Both the position numbers and the translations under genes were made by a program. DNA of 64,000 nt. Origin: Providencia vermicola (GTDB taxonomy: Bacteria > Pseudomonadota > Gammaproteobacteria > Enterobacterales > Enterobacteriaceae). The DNA lies in contig NZ_JAGSPI010000003.1 of the NCBI RefSeq assembly GCF_020381325.1, positions 303,203-367,202 of the forward strand, given 5' to 3'. The notes beneath the pieces were generated by a model. The model searched no databases. It was not told the origin of the DNA and worked only from the letters and a program-made list of their open reading frames with translations. This document shows, piece after piece, positions 1 to 10,037 of this stretch; position 1 is the first letter of the stretch; every line of letters starts with the position of its first letter.

Positions 1-1645
1 CATAACCTTGGTGAGACAAAGTAACAACGACATCTTCTTGATTGATAAGATCTTCGATGTTGATGTCAGCAGTGTTTTCGGTAATTTCAGTGCGGCGCGG
101 ATCATTGTAAGTATCGCGAATAATTTCTAATTCTTCGCGGATCACTTCCATTAAACGCTCAGGGCTTCTTAAGATAAACAGCAGTGCCTCAATTTGCACT
201 AACAGCTCACGGTACTCTTCCAGTAATTTCTCGTGCTCAAGACCTGTTAATTTTTGCAGACGTAAATCAAGAATCGCTTGTGCTTGTTGTTCAGTCAGGA
301 AGTATTGACCATCATGAACACCAAATTGCTCTTCAAGCCACTCTGGACGAGCTGCATCATCACCTGCACGTTCAAGCATTGCGGCCACATTGCCTAAATC
401 CCAAGAGCGTGCGATCAGCCCCGCTTTTGCTTCAGCTGGCGTTGGTGCTTTACGGATTAACTCAATAATTGGGTCAATGTTAGCTAATGCAATAGCCAGT
501 GCTTCAAGGATATGCGCGCGATCACGCGCTTTGCGCAATTCGAAGATCGTACGGCGTGTCACCACTTCACGGCGGTGACGAACGAAGGCAGCGATGATAT
601 CTTTCAGGTTTAGAATTTTTGGTTGGCCTTGATGTAAAGCCACCATATTAATACCGAAAGACACTTGTAGTTGGGTTAGTGAATACAAGTTGTTCAGAAC
701 AACTTCACCCACTGCATCGCGTTTTATTTCAATCACAATACGCATACCGTCTTTGTCCGACTCGTCACGTAATGCGCTGATGCCTTCAACACGTTTTTCT
801 TTGACTAATTCAGCGATTTTTTCAATCAGGCGTGCTTTATTCACCTGATAAGGAATTTCGCTAACAATAATGGTTTCACGGCCACTTTTTTCGTCAACTT
901 CAACTTCGGCGCTGGCACGGATATACACCTTACCACGACCCGTTTTATAAGCGTCGATAATGCCGCGACGACCATTAATAATGGCCGCAGTTGGGAAATC
1001 TGGCCCTGGAATATGTTCCATTAAGCCTTCAATACTAATATCTTCGTCTTCTATATAGGCAAGACAACCATTAATTACTTCGCCTAAGTTGTGAGGCGGA
1101 ATATTGGTTGCCATTCCGACAGCAATACCAGACGACCCATTAACCAATAGGTTAGGGATTCTCGTTGGCATGACTTCAGGAATTTGCTCTGTACCATCAT
1201 AGTTTGGAACGAAATCTACGGTTTCTTTTTCAAGATCCGCCAGTAACTCATGGGCAATTTTCGCCATACGGATTTCCGTATAACGCATTGCGGCTGCGGA
1301 GTCCCCGTCAACCGAACCAAAGTTCCCCTGACCATCTACCAGCATGTAACGCATAGAGAAAGGCTGAGCAAGACGAACAATTGTCTCGTAAACAGCGCTA
1401 TCACCATGTGGATGGTATTTACCGATAACGTCCCCGACTATACGGGCAGATTTTTTATAGGGTTTATTCCAATCATTTCCCAATACATTCATCGCAAAGA
1501 GGACTCTACGGTGTACTGGCTTCAGTCCATCTCGAACATCTGGAAGTGCACGGCCGACAATAACGGACATTGCATAATCCAAATACGAGCTTTTCAGCTC
1601 TTCTTCGATATTGACTGGGGTGATTTCTCTGGCAATCTCGCTCAT
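1..1645 (-). CDS. gyrA: DNA gyrase subunit A (partial, N-terminal part)
   Basis: GyrA is the breakage-reunion subunit of the type II topoisomerase that introduces negative supercoils, acting with GyrB. About 548 codons are present; the C-terminal DNA-wrapping domain lies beyond the left edge. The ATG at 1645 opens [18 protein letters not shown], the normal enterobacterial start. The catalytic Tyr122 is a TAT codon at 1280-1282 inside RYTEIRM. The quinolone-resistance region reads [12 protein letters not shown], with Ser83 (AGC, 1397-1399) and Glu87 (GAG, 1385-1387). Glu87 replaces the E. coli Asp87 but is, to my knowledge, the usual residue in Proteus and relatives. The reading frame stays open to base 1. 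ubiG lies divergently upstream, as in E. coli. Confidence 0.98.
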   Translation of the reverse strand, partial: MSEIAREITPVNIEEELKSSYLDYAMSVIVGRALPDVRDGLKPVHRRVLFAMNVLGNDWNKPYKKSARIVGDVIGKYHPHGDSAVYETIVRLAQPFSMRYMLVDGQGNFGSVDGDSAAAMRYTEIRMAKIAHELLADLEKETVDFVPNYDGTEQIPEVMPTRIPNLLVNGSSGIAVGMATNIPPHNLGEVINGCLAYIEDEDISIEGLMEHIPGPDFPTAAIINGRRGIIDAYKTGRGKVYIRASAEVEVDEKSGRETIIVSEIPYQVNKARLIEKIAELVKEKRVEGISALRDESDKDGMRIVIEIKRDAVGEVVLNNLYSLTQLQVSFGINMVALHQGQPKILNLKDIIAAFVRHRREVVTRRTIFELRKARDRAHILEALAIALANIDPIIELIRKAPTPAEAKAGLIARSWDLGNVAAMLERAGDDAARPEWLEEQFGVHDGQYFLTEQQAQAILDLRLQKLTGLEHEKLLEEYRELLVQIEALLFILRSPERLMEVIREELEIIRDTYNDPRRTEITENTADINIEDLINQEDVVVTLSHQGY

Positions 1646-1685
1646 GGAACCACTGTCCCTCATAACTTCGGATTCAAAGAGTAGA

Positions 1686-1714
1686 ACTATACCACAATTC
1701 GCCAATTTAATAAA
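1686..1714 (-). promoter_or_regulatory. Candidate gyrA promoter
   Basis: On the minus strand TATAGT (1691-1686) matches five of six bases of a sigma-70 -10 box. The sequence 17 bp upstream is the poor -35 TTTATT. It would start a leader of about 35 bases before the gyrA ATG. The assignment is by eye only. Confidence 0.3.
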
Positions 1715-1931
1715 AATAAGAGACGGGTATTTGTCTTTCAAGCTATGTATAATAGCGGAAAATTAAGTTTATGTGTCCGAAACTTGTGGGATTATTCATT
1801 AATAACTGCCTTAAGTGCATTATTGTCTAGATTATGACCATCAATGATTGACGGACACCTATCACTGCGCCTAATTCGTCTCATCATAAAAGGCAATAAG
1901 CAGTCATAGGGTTAAAATAGGAGTTTTATCA

Positions 1932-2654
1932 ATGAGCGATACCCAAGCACCGACATACTTAAATGTCGATAAACAAGAAATCGAAAAATTTGAGTCTATT
2001 GCATCCCGTTGGTGGGATTTAGAAGGGGAATTTGCCCCGTTACACCGTATTAACCCATTGCGCCTTGGTTATATTATGCAACGTGTAGATGGCATTTTCG
2101 GTAAAAAAATTCTTGATGTCGGTTGTGGCGGCGGTATTTTATCTGAAAGTATGGCCCGTGAAGGTGCGGACGTTACAGGGCTTGATATGGGCGCAGATCC
2201 GTTAATGGTCGCTCGCTTGCATTCTCTCGAATCGGGTATTCCCGTTGAATATGTTCAAGAAACCGTTGAACAGCATGCCGATAAACACCCACAAGCTTAT
2301 GACATCGTCACTTGCATGGAGATGTTAGAACATGTTCCTGACCCACAATCTGTCGTGAGAGCTTGCGCTAAATTGGTTAAACCTGGTGGTCATGTTATTT
2401 TTTCAACCATCAACCGCAACAAAAAAGCGTGGCTGATGGCAGTCGTTGCCGCCGAATATGTTATGAAGATGGTTCCAAAAGGCACCCATGATGTGAATAA
2501 GTTTATTCGCCCTTCTGAACTCATCGGTTGGATTGACGGAACACAGTTAAAAGATAAGCATATCACAGGGTTACACTACAACCCTATCACTGACAAGTTC
2601 TGGCTTGGGCCAAATGTAGATGTGAATTATATGCTTCATACAATTAGTGAGTAG
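1932..2654 (+). CDS. ubiG: Ubiquinone biosynthesis O-methyltransferase UbiG
   Basis: This 240-residue SAM-dependent methyltransferase carries out both O-methylation steps of ubiquinone synthesis. The SAM-binding motif [12 protein letters not shown], spans about residues 60-70, and a later EMLEHVPDP motif lies near residue 136. Length and sequence match E. coli UbiG (240 residues) throughout. The start has an AGGAG ribosome-binding site eight bases upstream. It is divergent from gyrA, the conserved arrangement. Together with ubiX at the right end of the window it represents quinone synthesis here. Confidence 0.97.
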   Translation: MSDTQAPTYLNVDKQEIEKFESIASRWWDLEGEFAPLHRINPLRLGYIMQRVDGIFGKKILDVGCGGGILSESMAREGADVTGLDMGADPLMVARLHSLESGIPVEYVQETVEQHADKHPQAYDIVTCMEMLEHVPDPQSVVRACAKLVKPGGHVIFSTINRNKKAWLMAVVAAEYVMKMVPKGTHDVNKFIRPSELIGWIDGTQLKDKHITGLHYNPITDKFWLGPNVDVNYMLHTISE

Positions 2655-2740
2655 TTAACTAATCACGAAAAGAATAAATCGCAAGCAGTACGTTTAAGAA
2701 ATCAGCAAACGGTCTACGTTTACAAAATTTATTTTAGTCA

Positions 2741-2805
2741 TCATGTCGGAAGCCTTTTTTTTATTAGTCCCTTTTACCATGCAGCTTACCGACATGATCA
2801 TTTTT
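2741..2805 (+). terminator. Large hairpin downstream of ubiG, possible terminator
   Basis: TCATGTCGG (2741-2749) pairs with CCGACATGA (2789-2797), and an adjoining AAGC/GCTT pairing extends the stem past one bulged base. The 3' arm is followed by TCATTTTTCTT. The loop of roughly 30 bases, itself containing a T-run, is large for an intrinsic terminator, so this could be a different structured element. Confidence 0.4.
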
Positions 2806-2818
2806 CTTATCCAACCAG

Positions 2819-2827
2819 TTATCCACA
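2819..2827 (+). promoter_or_regulatory. DnaA box upstream of nrdA
   Basis: TTATCCACA is a perfect DnaA-binding 9-mer. A weaker copy, TTATCCAAC, lies at 2807-2815. E. coli nrdAB is also controlled by DnaA from boxes just upstream of its promoter. Here the perfect box ends 21 bp before the likely -35 hexamer, so the layout looks conserved. Confidence 0.65.
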
Positions 2828-2848
2828 AGATCCCACGAATTTGTTCAC

Positions 2849-2877
2849 TTGATAAAATCGCATATTAACATTATCTT
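2849..2877 (+). promoter_or_regulatory. Likely nrdAB promoter
   Basis: TTGATA (2849-2854) and TATCTT (2872-2877) are separated by exactly 17 bp, matching five and four of six consensus bases. It would start transcription near 2884 and give a leader of about 130 bases. It sits between the DnaA box and the NrdR-like box, which fits the known control logic of nrdAB. Confidence 0.55.
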
Positions 2878-2897
2878 GTTATTGTCTACTCAACAAA

Positions 2898-2913
2898 CTA
2901 CTACATATAGTAG
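2898..2913 (+). promoter_or_regulatory. NrdR-like box
   Basis: CTACTA-CATA-TAGTAG is a near-perfect inverted repeat with the core TACATATAGT, close to the NrdR box consensus. It lies just downstream of the predicted start point, a repressing position. A degenerate partner with an intact ACACTA half-site starts at 2931, with a centre about 33 bp away; NrdR boxes normally come in pairs about three helical turns apart. A further NrdR-like sequence, ACACTATTTGTAGT, lies at 2978-2991. Confidence 0.5.
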
Positions 2914-2938
2914 TGAAGCTAAACTAAACAACACTAGA

Positions 2939-2966
2939 CTCATGGTATTCAACCATGAGCTTTTTT
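2939..2966 (+). terminator. Terminator-like hairpin in the nrdA leader
   Basis: CTCATGGT (2939-2946) and ACCATGAG (2952-2959) form an uninterrupted 8-bp stem with a five-base loop, followed by C and six T residues. This is a well-formed intrinsic terminator placed 46 bp before the nrdA ATG and downstream of the best promoter. It either ends read-through from ubiG, if a promoter lies further downstream, or acts as an attenuator for nrdAB. Confidence 0.6.
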
Positions 2967-3012
2967 ATGTTTGTGGCACACTATTTGTAGTTCAACCAAG
3001 GTGTACTTACTC

Positions 3013-5304
3013 ATGAACCAGAGTCTGTTAGTCACAAAACGTGACGGACATAAAGAACGCATTGATCTCGATAAAATCCACAAGGTAATCACCTGGGCTG
3101 CGGAAGGCCTAAGTAACGTATCTGTTTCACAGGTGGAGTTACGTTCTCAGATTCAGTTTTATGATGGGATCAGAACATCTGATATTCACGAAACGATGAT
3201 CAAAGCAGCTGCCGACTTGATTACTGGTGAAACACCAGACTATCAATACCTTGCTGCACGTCTGGCTATCTTTAACTTGCGTAAAAAAGCCTATGGCCAG
3301 TTTGAGCCGCCAGCGCTCTATACTCACGTAAAACGCCTTGTTGAAATGGGCAAGTATGATAAGCATTTGCTGGAAGACTACACGCAAGCAGAGTTCGAGC
3401 AAATGGACGGTTTTATTGACCATTGGCGTGATATGAATTTCTCCTATGCAGCCGTTAAACAGCTCGAAGGAAAATATTTAGTTCAAAACCGTGTAACGGG
3501 TGAAATCTACGAAAGCGCACAGTTTTTATATATTTTAGTGGCAGCGTGTTTGTTCTCCCATTATCCAAAAGAAACACGTTTAGACTACATTCGTCGTTTC
3601 TATGATGCGGTTTCAACATTTAAAATTTCTTTGCCTACGCCAATTATGGCGGGGGTACGCACACCAACTCGTCAGTTCAGCTCTTGTGTTCTGATTGAGT
3701 GCGGTGACAGCCTTGATTCCATCAATGCGACATCAAGTGCAATTGTGAAATACGTTTCTCAGCGCGCTGGGATTGGCGTAAATGCAGGCCGAATTCGCGC
3801 ATTAGGTAGCCCAATACGCGGTGGTGAAGCATTCCACACAGGTTGTATCCCATTCTACAAACACTTCCAGACAGCGGTTAAATCATGCTCTCAAGGCGGT
3901 GTACGTGGTGGTGCAGCAACATTATTCTACCCAATTTGGCATCTTGAAGTTGAAAGCCTGTTAGTCCTGAAGAACAACCGTGGTGTTGAAGGTAACCGTG
4001 TTCGTCATATGGATTACGGTGTGCAATTGAATAAATTAATGTACGAACGTTTAATTAAAAACCAAGACATTACCTTATTCAGCCCTTCTGATGTCCCAGG
4101 TCTGTACGATGCTTTCTTTGCTGACCAAGATGAATTCGAACGTTTGTATGTTCAATATGAACAAGATGAAACTATTCGTAAGTCCAGCGTAAAAGCCGTC
4201 GAATTGTTTTCATTAATGATGCAAGAACGTGCATCAACAGGTCGTATCTACATTCAAAACGTTGACCACTGTAATACACATAGTCCGTTTGACCCACAGG
4301 TTGCGCCTGTTCGTCAATCTAACCTATGTTTAGAAATTGCTCTGCCAACTAAGCCGTTGAATAACATCAACGATGAAGAAGGCGAAATTGCATTATGTAC
4401 GCTGTCTGCATTTAACTTAGGTGCAATTGATAGCCTTGATGAATTAGAAGAGTTAGCTATCTTAGCAGTGCGTGCTTTAGATGCCCTACTCGACTACCAA
4501 GACTACCCAATTATTGCGGCAAAACAAGGCTCTATGGGTCGCCGTACATTAGGTATTGGCGTAATTAACTATGCCTATTACCTAGCGAAACACGGTGTAC
4601 GTTACTCCGACGGTAGCGCAAATAATTTAACGCACAAAACTTTTGAAGCTATTCAATATTATCTGTTAAAAGCATCAAACGATTTAGCGAAAGAACAAGG
4701 TGCATGCCCTTGGTTCAATGAAACCACCTATTCGCAAGGCGTATTACCTATCGATACCTATAAAAAAGAGCTCGATAAGTTAACCAATGAACCGCTGCAT
4801 TATGATTGGGAAGCACTGCGTAAAGATATTCAGACTTATGGTCTGCGTAACTCAACGCTGTCTGCTTTGATGCCTTCTGAGACATCTTCGCAAATTTCTA
4901 ATGCAACCAATGGTATTGAGCCACCACGTGGCTACATTAGCATTAAAGCATCAAAAGACGGTATCTTGCGCCAAGTAGTACCCGATTATGAAAATTTAAA
5001 AGGGGCTTATGAGCTGTTATGGCAAATGCCATCAATCAGTGGCTACCTGCAACTCGTTGGTATTATGCAGAAATTTATCGACCAGTCGATTTCCGCTAAC
5101 ACAAACTATGACCCAACTCGTTTCGAGAGCGGCAAAGTACCAATGAACCAATTGCTAAAAGATTTATTGCTCGCCTATAAGTTTGGTGTGAAAACACTTT
5201 ACTACCACAACACCCGTGATGGTGCGGAAGATGTTCAGGGCGATCTGGAAGAAGTTGTTGAGTCAGCGGATTCCGATTGCGAAGGCGGCGCGTGTAAAAT
5301 TTAA
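3013..5304 (+). CDS. nrdA: Ribonucleoside-diphosphate reductase class Ia, alpha subunit
   Basis: NrdA (R1) reduces ribonucleoside diphosphates to deoxy forms under air, together with NrdB. The protein has 763 residues against 761 in E. coli. The N-terminal ATP-cone begins [17 protein letters not shown]. The active-site cysteines are visible in [12 protein letters not shown], in [12 protein letters not shown] (with the paired Asn and Glu) and in [10 protein letters not shown]. The C-terminal redox pair is in DCEGGACKI. The ATG at 3013 was chosen because it opens [12 protein letters not shown], the family start; an upstream in-frame TTG extension (from 2971) lacks homology. nrdB follows after 11 bp. 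Confidence 0.99.
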   Translation: MNQSLLVTKRDGHKERIDLDKIHKVITWAAEGLSNVSVSQVELRSQIQFYDGIRTSDIHETMIKAAADLITGETPDYQYLAARLAIFNLRKKAYGQFEPPALYTHVKRLVEMGKYDKHLLEDYTQAEFEQMDGFIDHWRDMNFSYAAVKQLEGKYLVQNRVTGEIYESAQFLYILVAACLFSHYPKETRLDYIRRFYDAVSTFKISLPTPIMAGVRTPTRQFSSCVLIECGDSLDSINATSSAIVKYVSQRAGIGVNAGRIRALGSPIRGGEAFHTGCIPFYKHFQTAVKSCSQGGVRGGAATLFYPIWHLEVESLLVLKNNRGVEGNRVRHMDYGVQLNKLMYERLIKNQDITLFSPSDVPGLYDAFFADQDEFERLYVQYEQDETIRKSSVKAVELFSLMMQERASTGRIYIQNVDHCNTHSPFDPQVAPVRQSNLCLEIALPTKPLNNINDEEGEIALCTLSAFNLGAIDSLDELEELAILAVRALDALLDYQDYPIIAAKQGSMGRRTLGIGVINYAYYLAKHGVRYSDGSANNLTHKTFEAIQYYLLKASNDLAKEQGACPWFNETTYSQGVLPIDTYKKELDKLTNEPLHYDWEALRKDIQTYGLRNSTLSALMPSETSSQISNATNGIEPPRGYISIKASKDGILRQVVPDYENLKGAYELLWQMPSISGYLQLVGIMQKFIDQSISANTNYDPTRFESGKVPMNQLLKDLLLAYKFGVKTLYYHNTRDGAEDVQGDLEEVVESADSDCEGGACKI

Positions 5305-5315
5305 TAGGAATTGTT

Positions 5316-6452
5316 ATGTCACATACATATACAACATTTTCACAGAAAAAAAATGACCAAATGCAGGAGCCGATGTTTTTCGGCCAACCTGTTAACGTGG
5401 CACGCTATGATCAGCAAAAATACCCGATTTTCGAAAAGCTGATTGAAAAACAGTTATCGTTTTTCTGGCGTCCTGAAGAAGTGGATGTATCACGCGACCG
5501 TATTGACTACAACGCGCTGCCAGATCACGAAAAACACATTTTTATCAGTAATTTGAAATACCAAACGCTGCTTGACTCTATTCAGGGTCGTAGCCCTAAT
5601 GTGGCATTACTGCCGCTGATTTCAATTCCTGAGCTGGAAACATGGGTAGAAACATGGGCGTTCTCTGAAACTATTCATTCACGTTCATACACGCATATTA
5701 TTCGTAATATTGTGAATGACCCAGCGATTATTTTTGACGATATCGTTGAAAATGAAGAAATTTTAAAACGTGCGAAAGATATTTCAGGTTTTTACGATGA
5801 CCTCATCGAAATGACCAACTACTATCATATGTTTGGTGAAGGCACGCATAATTGCAACGGGAAACAAATCACCGTTTCATTGCGTGCGCTGAAAAAGCAA
5901 TTATACCTATGCTTAATGAGTGTTAACGCACTGGAAGCTATCCGCTTTTATGTGAGCTTTGCCTGTTCATTTGCGTTCGCAGAACGTGAGCTAATGGAAG
6001 GTAATGCAAAAATCATCAAACTGATTGCACGTGATGAAGCGCTGCACTTAACAGGTACCCAACATATGTTGAACTTGTTACGTTCAGGCCAAGATGACCC
6101 TGAAATGGCAGAAATTGCAGCAGAGTGCGAGCAAGAATGCTATGACTTGTTTGTGCAGGCAGCAGAGCAGGAAAAAGAGTGGGCCGATTACCTGTTCAGT
6201 GAAGGTTCAATGATTGGTCTGAATAAAGATATTCTGTGCCAATATGTTGAGTACATCACCAATATCCGTATGCAAGCTGTTGGTCTGAAGCTACCTTTTG
6301 AAGCACGTTCTAACCCAATACCATGGATCAATGCATGGCTGGTGTCAGATAACGTTCAAGTGGCACCACAAGAAGTTGAAGTGAGTTCTTACTTAGTTGG
6401 TCAAATTGACTCTGAAGTCAATACTGATGACCTGAGTGACTTCGAACTGTAA
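5316..6452 (+). CDS. nrdB: Ribonucleoside-diphosphate reductase class Ia, beta subunit
   Basis: NrdB (R2) houses the di-iron centre and the stable tyrosyl radical. It has 378 residues against 376 in E. coli. The radical tyrosine is Tyr125 in SRSYTHIIR (E. coli Tyr122). Iron ligands are recognisable as Asp87 in LLDSIQGRS, Glu119 and His122 in SETIHSR, and the later Glu and His in [11 protein letters not shown]. The C-terminal tail [11 protein letters not shown] is the peptide that docks on NrdA. It is cotranscribed with nrdA and yfaE, with only 2 bp to yfaE. Confidence 0.99.
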   Translation: MSHTYTTFSQKKNDQMQEPMFFGQPVNVARYDQQKYPIFEKLIEKQLSFFWRPEEVDVSRDRIDYNALPDHEKHIFISNLKYQTLLDSIQGRSPNVALLPLISIPELETWVETWAFSETIHSRSYTHIIRNIVNDPAIIFDDIVENEEILKRAKDISGFYDDLIEMTNYYHMFGEGTHNCNGKQITVSLRALKKQLYLCLMSVNALEAIRFYVSFACSFAFAERELMEGNAKIIKLIARDEALHLTGTQHMLNLLRSGQDDPEMAEIAAECEQECYDLFVQAAEQEKEWADYLFSEGSMIGLNKDILCQYVEYITNIRMQAVGLKLPFEARSNPIPWINAWLVSDNVQVAPQEVEVSSYLVGQIDSEVNTDDLSDFEL

Positions 6453-6454
6453 TT

Positions 6455-6718
6455 ATGGCTAGCCACAAAATCACCCTGCGACTCACGCAGGGTGTTCAAG
6501 TCCCCTACCATACAGAAGTTCATTCTTGCTTATTGGAAGCGCTAGAAGATAGCCGGGTACCTGTTGAATACCAATGCCGTGAAGGTTACTGTGGCTCTTG
6601 CCGTGTCACATTATTGCGGGGAAAAGTAGGCTACAAACGTAAACCGCTAGCCTTTGTACAAGAAGGTGAAATTTTACCTTGTTGTTGCCATCCGCTTTCT
6701 GATATCGAGATTGGTTAA
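6455..6718 (+). CDS. yfaE: 2Fe-2S ferredoxin-like protein YfaE
   Basis: YfaE is a small plant-type ferredoxin that delivers electrons to NrdB for making and repairing the di-iron/tyrosyl cofactor. The 87-residue protein carries the cluster motif CREGYCGSC (Cys41, Cys46, Cys49) and the distal LPCCCHP cluster that supplies the fourth ligand. It is the last gene of the nrdAB operon, as in E. coli, and is followed by a terminator. Confidence 0.95.
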   Translation: MASHKITLRLTQGVQVPYHTEVHSCLLEALEDSRVPVEYQCREGYCGSCRVTLLRGKVGYKRKPLAFVQEGEILPCCCHPLSDIEIG

Positions 6719-6725
6719 CATTATC

Positions 6726-6759
6726 AGCGATTGCACAATTCTTCTATGCAATCGCTTTT
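6726..6759 (+). terminator. Terminator of nrdA-nrdB-yfaE
   Basis: AGCGATTGCA (6726-6735) and TGCAATCGCT (6747-6756) form a perfect 10-bp stem with an 11-base loop, followed by TTTTA. It lies between convergent yfaE and dcuB and could serve both directions, though the T-run favours the plus strand. Confidence 0.8.
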
Positions 6760-6793
6760 AGTCTATTTGTTCTTTATTAATTCACACTCGCTA

Positions 6794-8134
6794 TTATAAA
6801 TAGCCATAAAGCGCTGCAAATACCCAACCAAACACACAGGATACACCTACCCCAATTAACCCTGGTAAGATAAAGCTATGGTTGATGACGAATTTACCGA
6901 TACGCGTCGTTCCTGAACGGTCGAATTGGATCGCCGCAAGGTCGCTTGGGTAAGTTGGTAAAATATAGTAACCATAACACGCAGGTGCTGATGCAATAAT
7001 ATACGCGGGGTCAACACCAATACCTAACGCAATAGGCACAACCGCTGCCAATGCCGCTGCTTGAGAATTAACAAACTTAGATACCAGTAATAAGATGACC
7101 GCATACGCCCATGGGAAGTCCTTCACTAAAGACCCCAGTGTACTTTTAATTTCATCCATATGGGCGCCAAACATGGTCTCTGCCATCCAAGCAATACCAT
7201 ACACCGCCACAATCGCAATCATCCCTGAGCGGAATACTTCATTTTTCGAAATTTGCCCTGGATTGGTTTTACAGATAATGATGATGAGCGCCCCTGCCAG
7301 CAACATAAACATCTGAATAACTAAAACCATCGATAAAGGCTTGCCATTGACTAATGGCCTTAACTCAGAAAATGCGCCGAGTAATGCTACAACCACAATT
7401 GATGCTAAGAAAATCCACATCGCGACCCAGTTGATTTTTGGCAATTTTTTGTCCAGCAATGTCACACTACCGCCATACACGTAGTCATGGTTTTCAGGGA
7501 CAGAAATAAATTCTTGGAATACCGGGTCTTTATCGAGATCTTTCCCTCTGAACCAACTAAAAATACCGATGGCTAAGATACCAATTAAGGTTGAAGGAAT
7601 AGTAATTGCTAATAAATCAAGGAATTCAAGAGACTTACCGTTAATGGTCACACCATTAAGCATTGCAACTAAGGACACAACGGCAACAGAAACAGGGCTG
7701 GCAATGATCCCCATTTGCGCACCTATACTACTTGCCGCCATTGGCCTTTCAGGACGAATATTGTTTTTAATCGCAGCATCGTAGATGATAGGTAAAATAG
7801 TGTACACAACATGCCCTGTACCACACAAAATGGTTAAGATGCAAGTCACGAAAGGTGCCACAATAGAGATGTATTTTGGATTTTTCCGTAGTAATCGTTC
7901 TGCAATTTGTAGCATAACATCCAAACCACCTGATGCTTGTAACGTAGCTGATGCGGCAACAACAGCAATAATCACAAGCATAACATCAACAGGTGGTTTT
8001 CCTGGTGGTAATCCAAAACCAAATACTAAGATAACAAGACCTACCCCACCAAGAAGCCCTAATGCCATTCCCCCCTTTTTTGCCCCATAAAACAAGCAAA
8101 CAAGGATAATGGCGAGTTGAATCATAAAGTCCAT
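6794..8134 (-). CDS. dcuB: Anaerobic C4-dicarboxylate transporter DcuB
   Basis: This inner-membrane antiporter exchanges fumarate, malate or aspartate for succinate during fumarate respiration. The 446-residue protein matches E. coli DcuB in length and almost throughout, including the [17 protein letters not shown] and [13 protein letters not shown] segments. About a dozen hydrophobic segments are evident. The start has an AAGGATGG site just upstream. In E. coli DcuB is induced by FNR and by the DcuSR two-component system; no dcuSR or fumarase gene is seen beside it here. DcuA is the nearest alternative, but the sequence is closer to DcuB. Confidence 0.92.
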   Translation of the reverse strand: MDFMIQLAIILVCLFYGAKKGGMALGLLGGVGLVILVFGFGLPPGKPPVDVMLVIIAVVAASATLQASGGLDVMLQIAERLLRKNPKYISIVAPFVTCILTILCGTGHVVYTILPIIYDAAIKNNIRPERPMAASSIGAQMGIIASPVSVAVVSLVAMLNGVTINGKSLEFLDLLAITIPSTLIGILAIGIFSWFRGKDLDKDPVFQEFISVPENHDYVYGGSVTLLDKKLPKINWVAMWIFLASIVVVALLGAFSELRPLVNGKPLSMVLVIQMFMLLAGALIIIICKTNPGQISKNEVFRSGMIAIVAVYGIAWMAETMFGAHMDEIKSTLGSLVKDFPWAYAVILLLVSKFVNSQAAALAAVVPIALGIGVDPAYIIASAPACYGYYILPTYPSDLAAIQFDRSGTTRIGKFVINHSFILPGLIGVGVSCVFGWVFAALYGYL

Positions 8135-8451
8135 AGTTCCATCCTTTTATATGTATTTACCTCCTATTATTGAGATGATTTTCAAGCATTAATTTGATTT
8201 ATGATAATTTTAAAACCAATATAGTTTTATTTTTGTTGTGTTTATTTTGACCGAATCACACTATTTATCTTAAGTAACTGCGATACTGGCCAGTTAAAAC
8301 AATAATTCTGAAAAATCAATAAATTAACCACCATTCCTTAACATATAATCCAAAATTAATTTACCTTTAGGTATCTTTATTCATCATTTTCCCTTTAGCT
8401 AACTCACCTTGATATTAGTCAGTTATTTACTATTATTTTGCCCCTGATGGG
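8135..8451. other. dcuB-tyrP divergent intergenic region
   Basis: The stretch upstream of dcuB is AT-rich. TTGAT followed by a poor right half (8194-8207) is the only FNR-like hint, and it is too weak to call. Its right end merges with the tyrP operator. No coding capacity was recognised. Confidence 0.5.
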
Positions 8452-8469
8452 TGTAAAAATAAATTTACA
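8452..8469 (+). promoter_or_regulatory. Strong TyrR box of tyrP
   Basis: TGTAAA-N6-TTTACA is a perfect TyrR box. A weaker box, TGTAAT-N6-TTGACA, follows at 8475-8492 with its centre 23 bp away. In E. coli tyrP a strong and a weak TyrR box likewise lie side by side, so that tyrosine promotes repression and phenylalanine activation. The same dual control is inferred here. Confidence 0.85.
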
Positions 8470-8486
8470 CTAGCTGTAATTTACAT

Positions 8487-8513
8487 TTGACACAATACGC
8501 ACAATCGCATAAT
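8487..8513 (+). promoter_or_regulatory. Candidate tyrP promoter
   Basis: The consensus -35 TTGACA (8487-8492) is also the right half of the weak TyrR box. CATAAT (8508-8513) is the best -10, with a short 15-bp spacer; TAATCT at 8510 gives 17 bp but a poorer match. TyrR occupying the weak box would cover the -35. Confidence 0.5.
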
Positions 8514-8555
8514 CTGCATCACTTATTAATTATTCAGATTCAATTAGAGGAACTT

Positions 8556-9764
8556 GTGAAGAATCGTACTCTTGGCAGTGTGTTAATCGTTGCAGGAACA
8601 ACAATAGGCGCAGGGATGTTGGCAATGCCACTTGCCGCTGCAGGCGTCGGTTTTACAGGCATCGTCTGTTTGCTTGTTGGGTTATGGATGTTAATGAGCT
8701 ATACCTCATTATTATTAGTCGAGGTCTACCAACATAACCCTGCGAATATGGGGTTAGGTACTGTAGCAAAAAAATACCTTGGTCCAGCAGGTCAAATCGT
8801 CACGGGTTTAAGCATGTTGCTACTGATGTATGCGCTAACAACCGCTTATATTGGTGGGGCTGGCGTATTAATTTCTGACAGTCTTTCTTCTTGGTGGGGG
8901 ATTACCATCAGTACTGAAGCGGCCATTATCGCCTTCACTATTATTGGTGGAGCTGTTGTCTGTATTGGTACTCATTCAGTTGATTTTATTAACCGAATTT
9001 TATTTACCGCAAAAACAATTTTCTTAATCATCATGTTAGTTGTTATGATGCCGCATGCTGAAGCGGTGAACTTAAGCACTATGCCTATTGAAAAAGGTTT
9101 AATTCTCGCCGCTGTTCCCGTTATATTCACCTCATTTGGCTTCCACGGTAGCGTTCCTAGCTTAGTTAACTATATGAATGGTGATGTGCGTAAACTGCGT
9201 ATGATTTTCATTACAGGTAGCGCAATTCCATTGGTTGCATATATCCTTTGGCAGGTAGCAACACTTGGGTCAATCCCCTCAACAACATTTTTAGGTATTT
9301 TAGCACAAGAGTCTGGTTTAAATGGCTTGCTAACAGCTATTCGTGATGTGGTAGCAACACCACGTGTCAATATTGCTGTTAGCCTATTTATGGACTTAGC
9401 ACTTGCGACTTCTTTCTTAGGTGTTGCTTTAGGATTATTTGACTACCTTGCTGACTTATTTAAACGCAGTAATAGCTTATTTGGTCGTACCCAAACGGGC
9501 TTATTAACTTTCGCTCCACCATTGCTTGCGGCACTGTTCTTTAGTAGCTTCGTGCAAGCCTTAACATACGCAGCGGTGGCATTATCTGTCCTTGCTTTAA
9601 TCATCCCCGCTCTGCTCACTATACGTGTTCGCAAGGTGGAAGATAAAGGTGAATACCAAGTCAAAGGTGGTATGCCTATTTTAGCGATAGTATTACTCTG
9701 TGGTATTACTGTTATTGCTATCCAGTTCTCGATTGTTGCGGGTTTTCTACCTAACGTCGGCTAA
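8556..9764 (+). CDS. tyrP: Tyrosine-specific transporter TyrP
   Basis: TyrP is a proton-driven tyrosine importer of the aromatic amino acid permease family, with about eleven membrane segments. The protein opens [30 protein letters not shown], of which the [12 protein letters not shown] part is the family hallmark, and aligns to E. coli TyrP to the end (about 402 residues). The GTG at 8556 was chosen because AGAGGA lies five bases before it and E. coli TyrP begins MKNRTLGS. The in-frame ATG upstream at 8487 lies in the operator and promoter. TyrR boxes upstream support the substrate call. Confidence 0.95.
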   Translation: MKNRTLGSVLIVAGTTIGAGMLAMPLAAAGVGFTGIVCLLVGLWMLMSYTSLLLVEVYQHNPANMGLGTVAKKYLGPAGQIVTGLSMLLLMYALTTAYIGGAGVLISDSLSSWWGITISTEAAIIAFTIIGGAVVCIGTHSVDFINRILFTAKTIFLIIMLVVMMPHAEAVNLSTMPIEKGLILAAVPVIFTSFGFHGSVPSLVNYMNGDVRKLRMIFITGSAIPLVAYILWQVATLGSIPSTTFLGILAQESGLNGLLTAIRDVVATPRVNIAVSLFMDLALATSFLGVALGLFDYLADLFKRSNSLFGRTQTGLLTFAPPLLAALFFSSFVQALTYAAVALSVLALIIPALLTIRVRKVEDKGEYQVKGGMPILAIVLLCGITVIAIQFSIVAGFLPNVG

Positions 9765-9778
9765 TAAATTGGTAATTA

Positions 9779-9818
9779 AGCCGCAATTTGGATAACTTCA
9801 AATTGTGGCTTTTCTTTT
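9779..9818 (+). terminator. Terminator of tyrP
   Basis: AGCCGCAATTTG (9779-9790) pairs with CAAATTGTGGCT (9799-9810) apart from one G-T pair. An eight-base loop separates the arms and a TTTTCTTTT tail follows. It starts 15 bp after the tyrP stop. Confidence 0.85.
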
Positions 9819-10037
9819 ATTTGTCGTACCCTATTCCTAATAACCTCCCTCCTCCCTTTTATAGATCATATCAATCACAACGCCTCGAATATTGGCATTT
9901 AATATTTCAGTTCTCATTAAATGTTTATTATTGAAATTTATTTCTTTAATTACGTCATATACCGCAAATAATACTGAAAAGACAACCTGGCCACCTTGAT
10001 TTATTGTTAACCCGAGGTTAATAAGGGAACTGGTTGT

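Noticed and set aside
1250..1684. 144-codon frame on the plus strand, and shorter ones at 184-578
   Set aside because: They are antisense to gyrA, whose protein is unmistakable; none has a ribosome-binding site or recognisable product.
2971..3012. Upstream TTG start for NrdA
   Set aside because: It adds 14 residues absent from NrdA proteins; ATG 3013 matches the family start and has AAGGTG upstream.
8194..8207. FNR site upstream of dcuB (TTGAT-N4-GATAA)
   Set aside because: Only the left half matches; the right half is too poor to support a call despite known FNR control of dcuB in E. coli.
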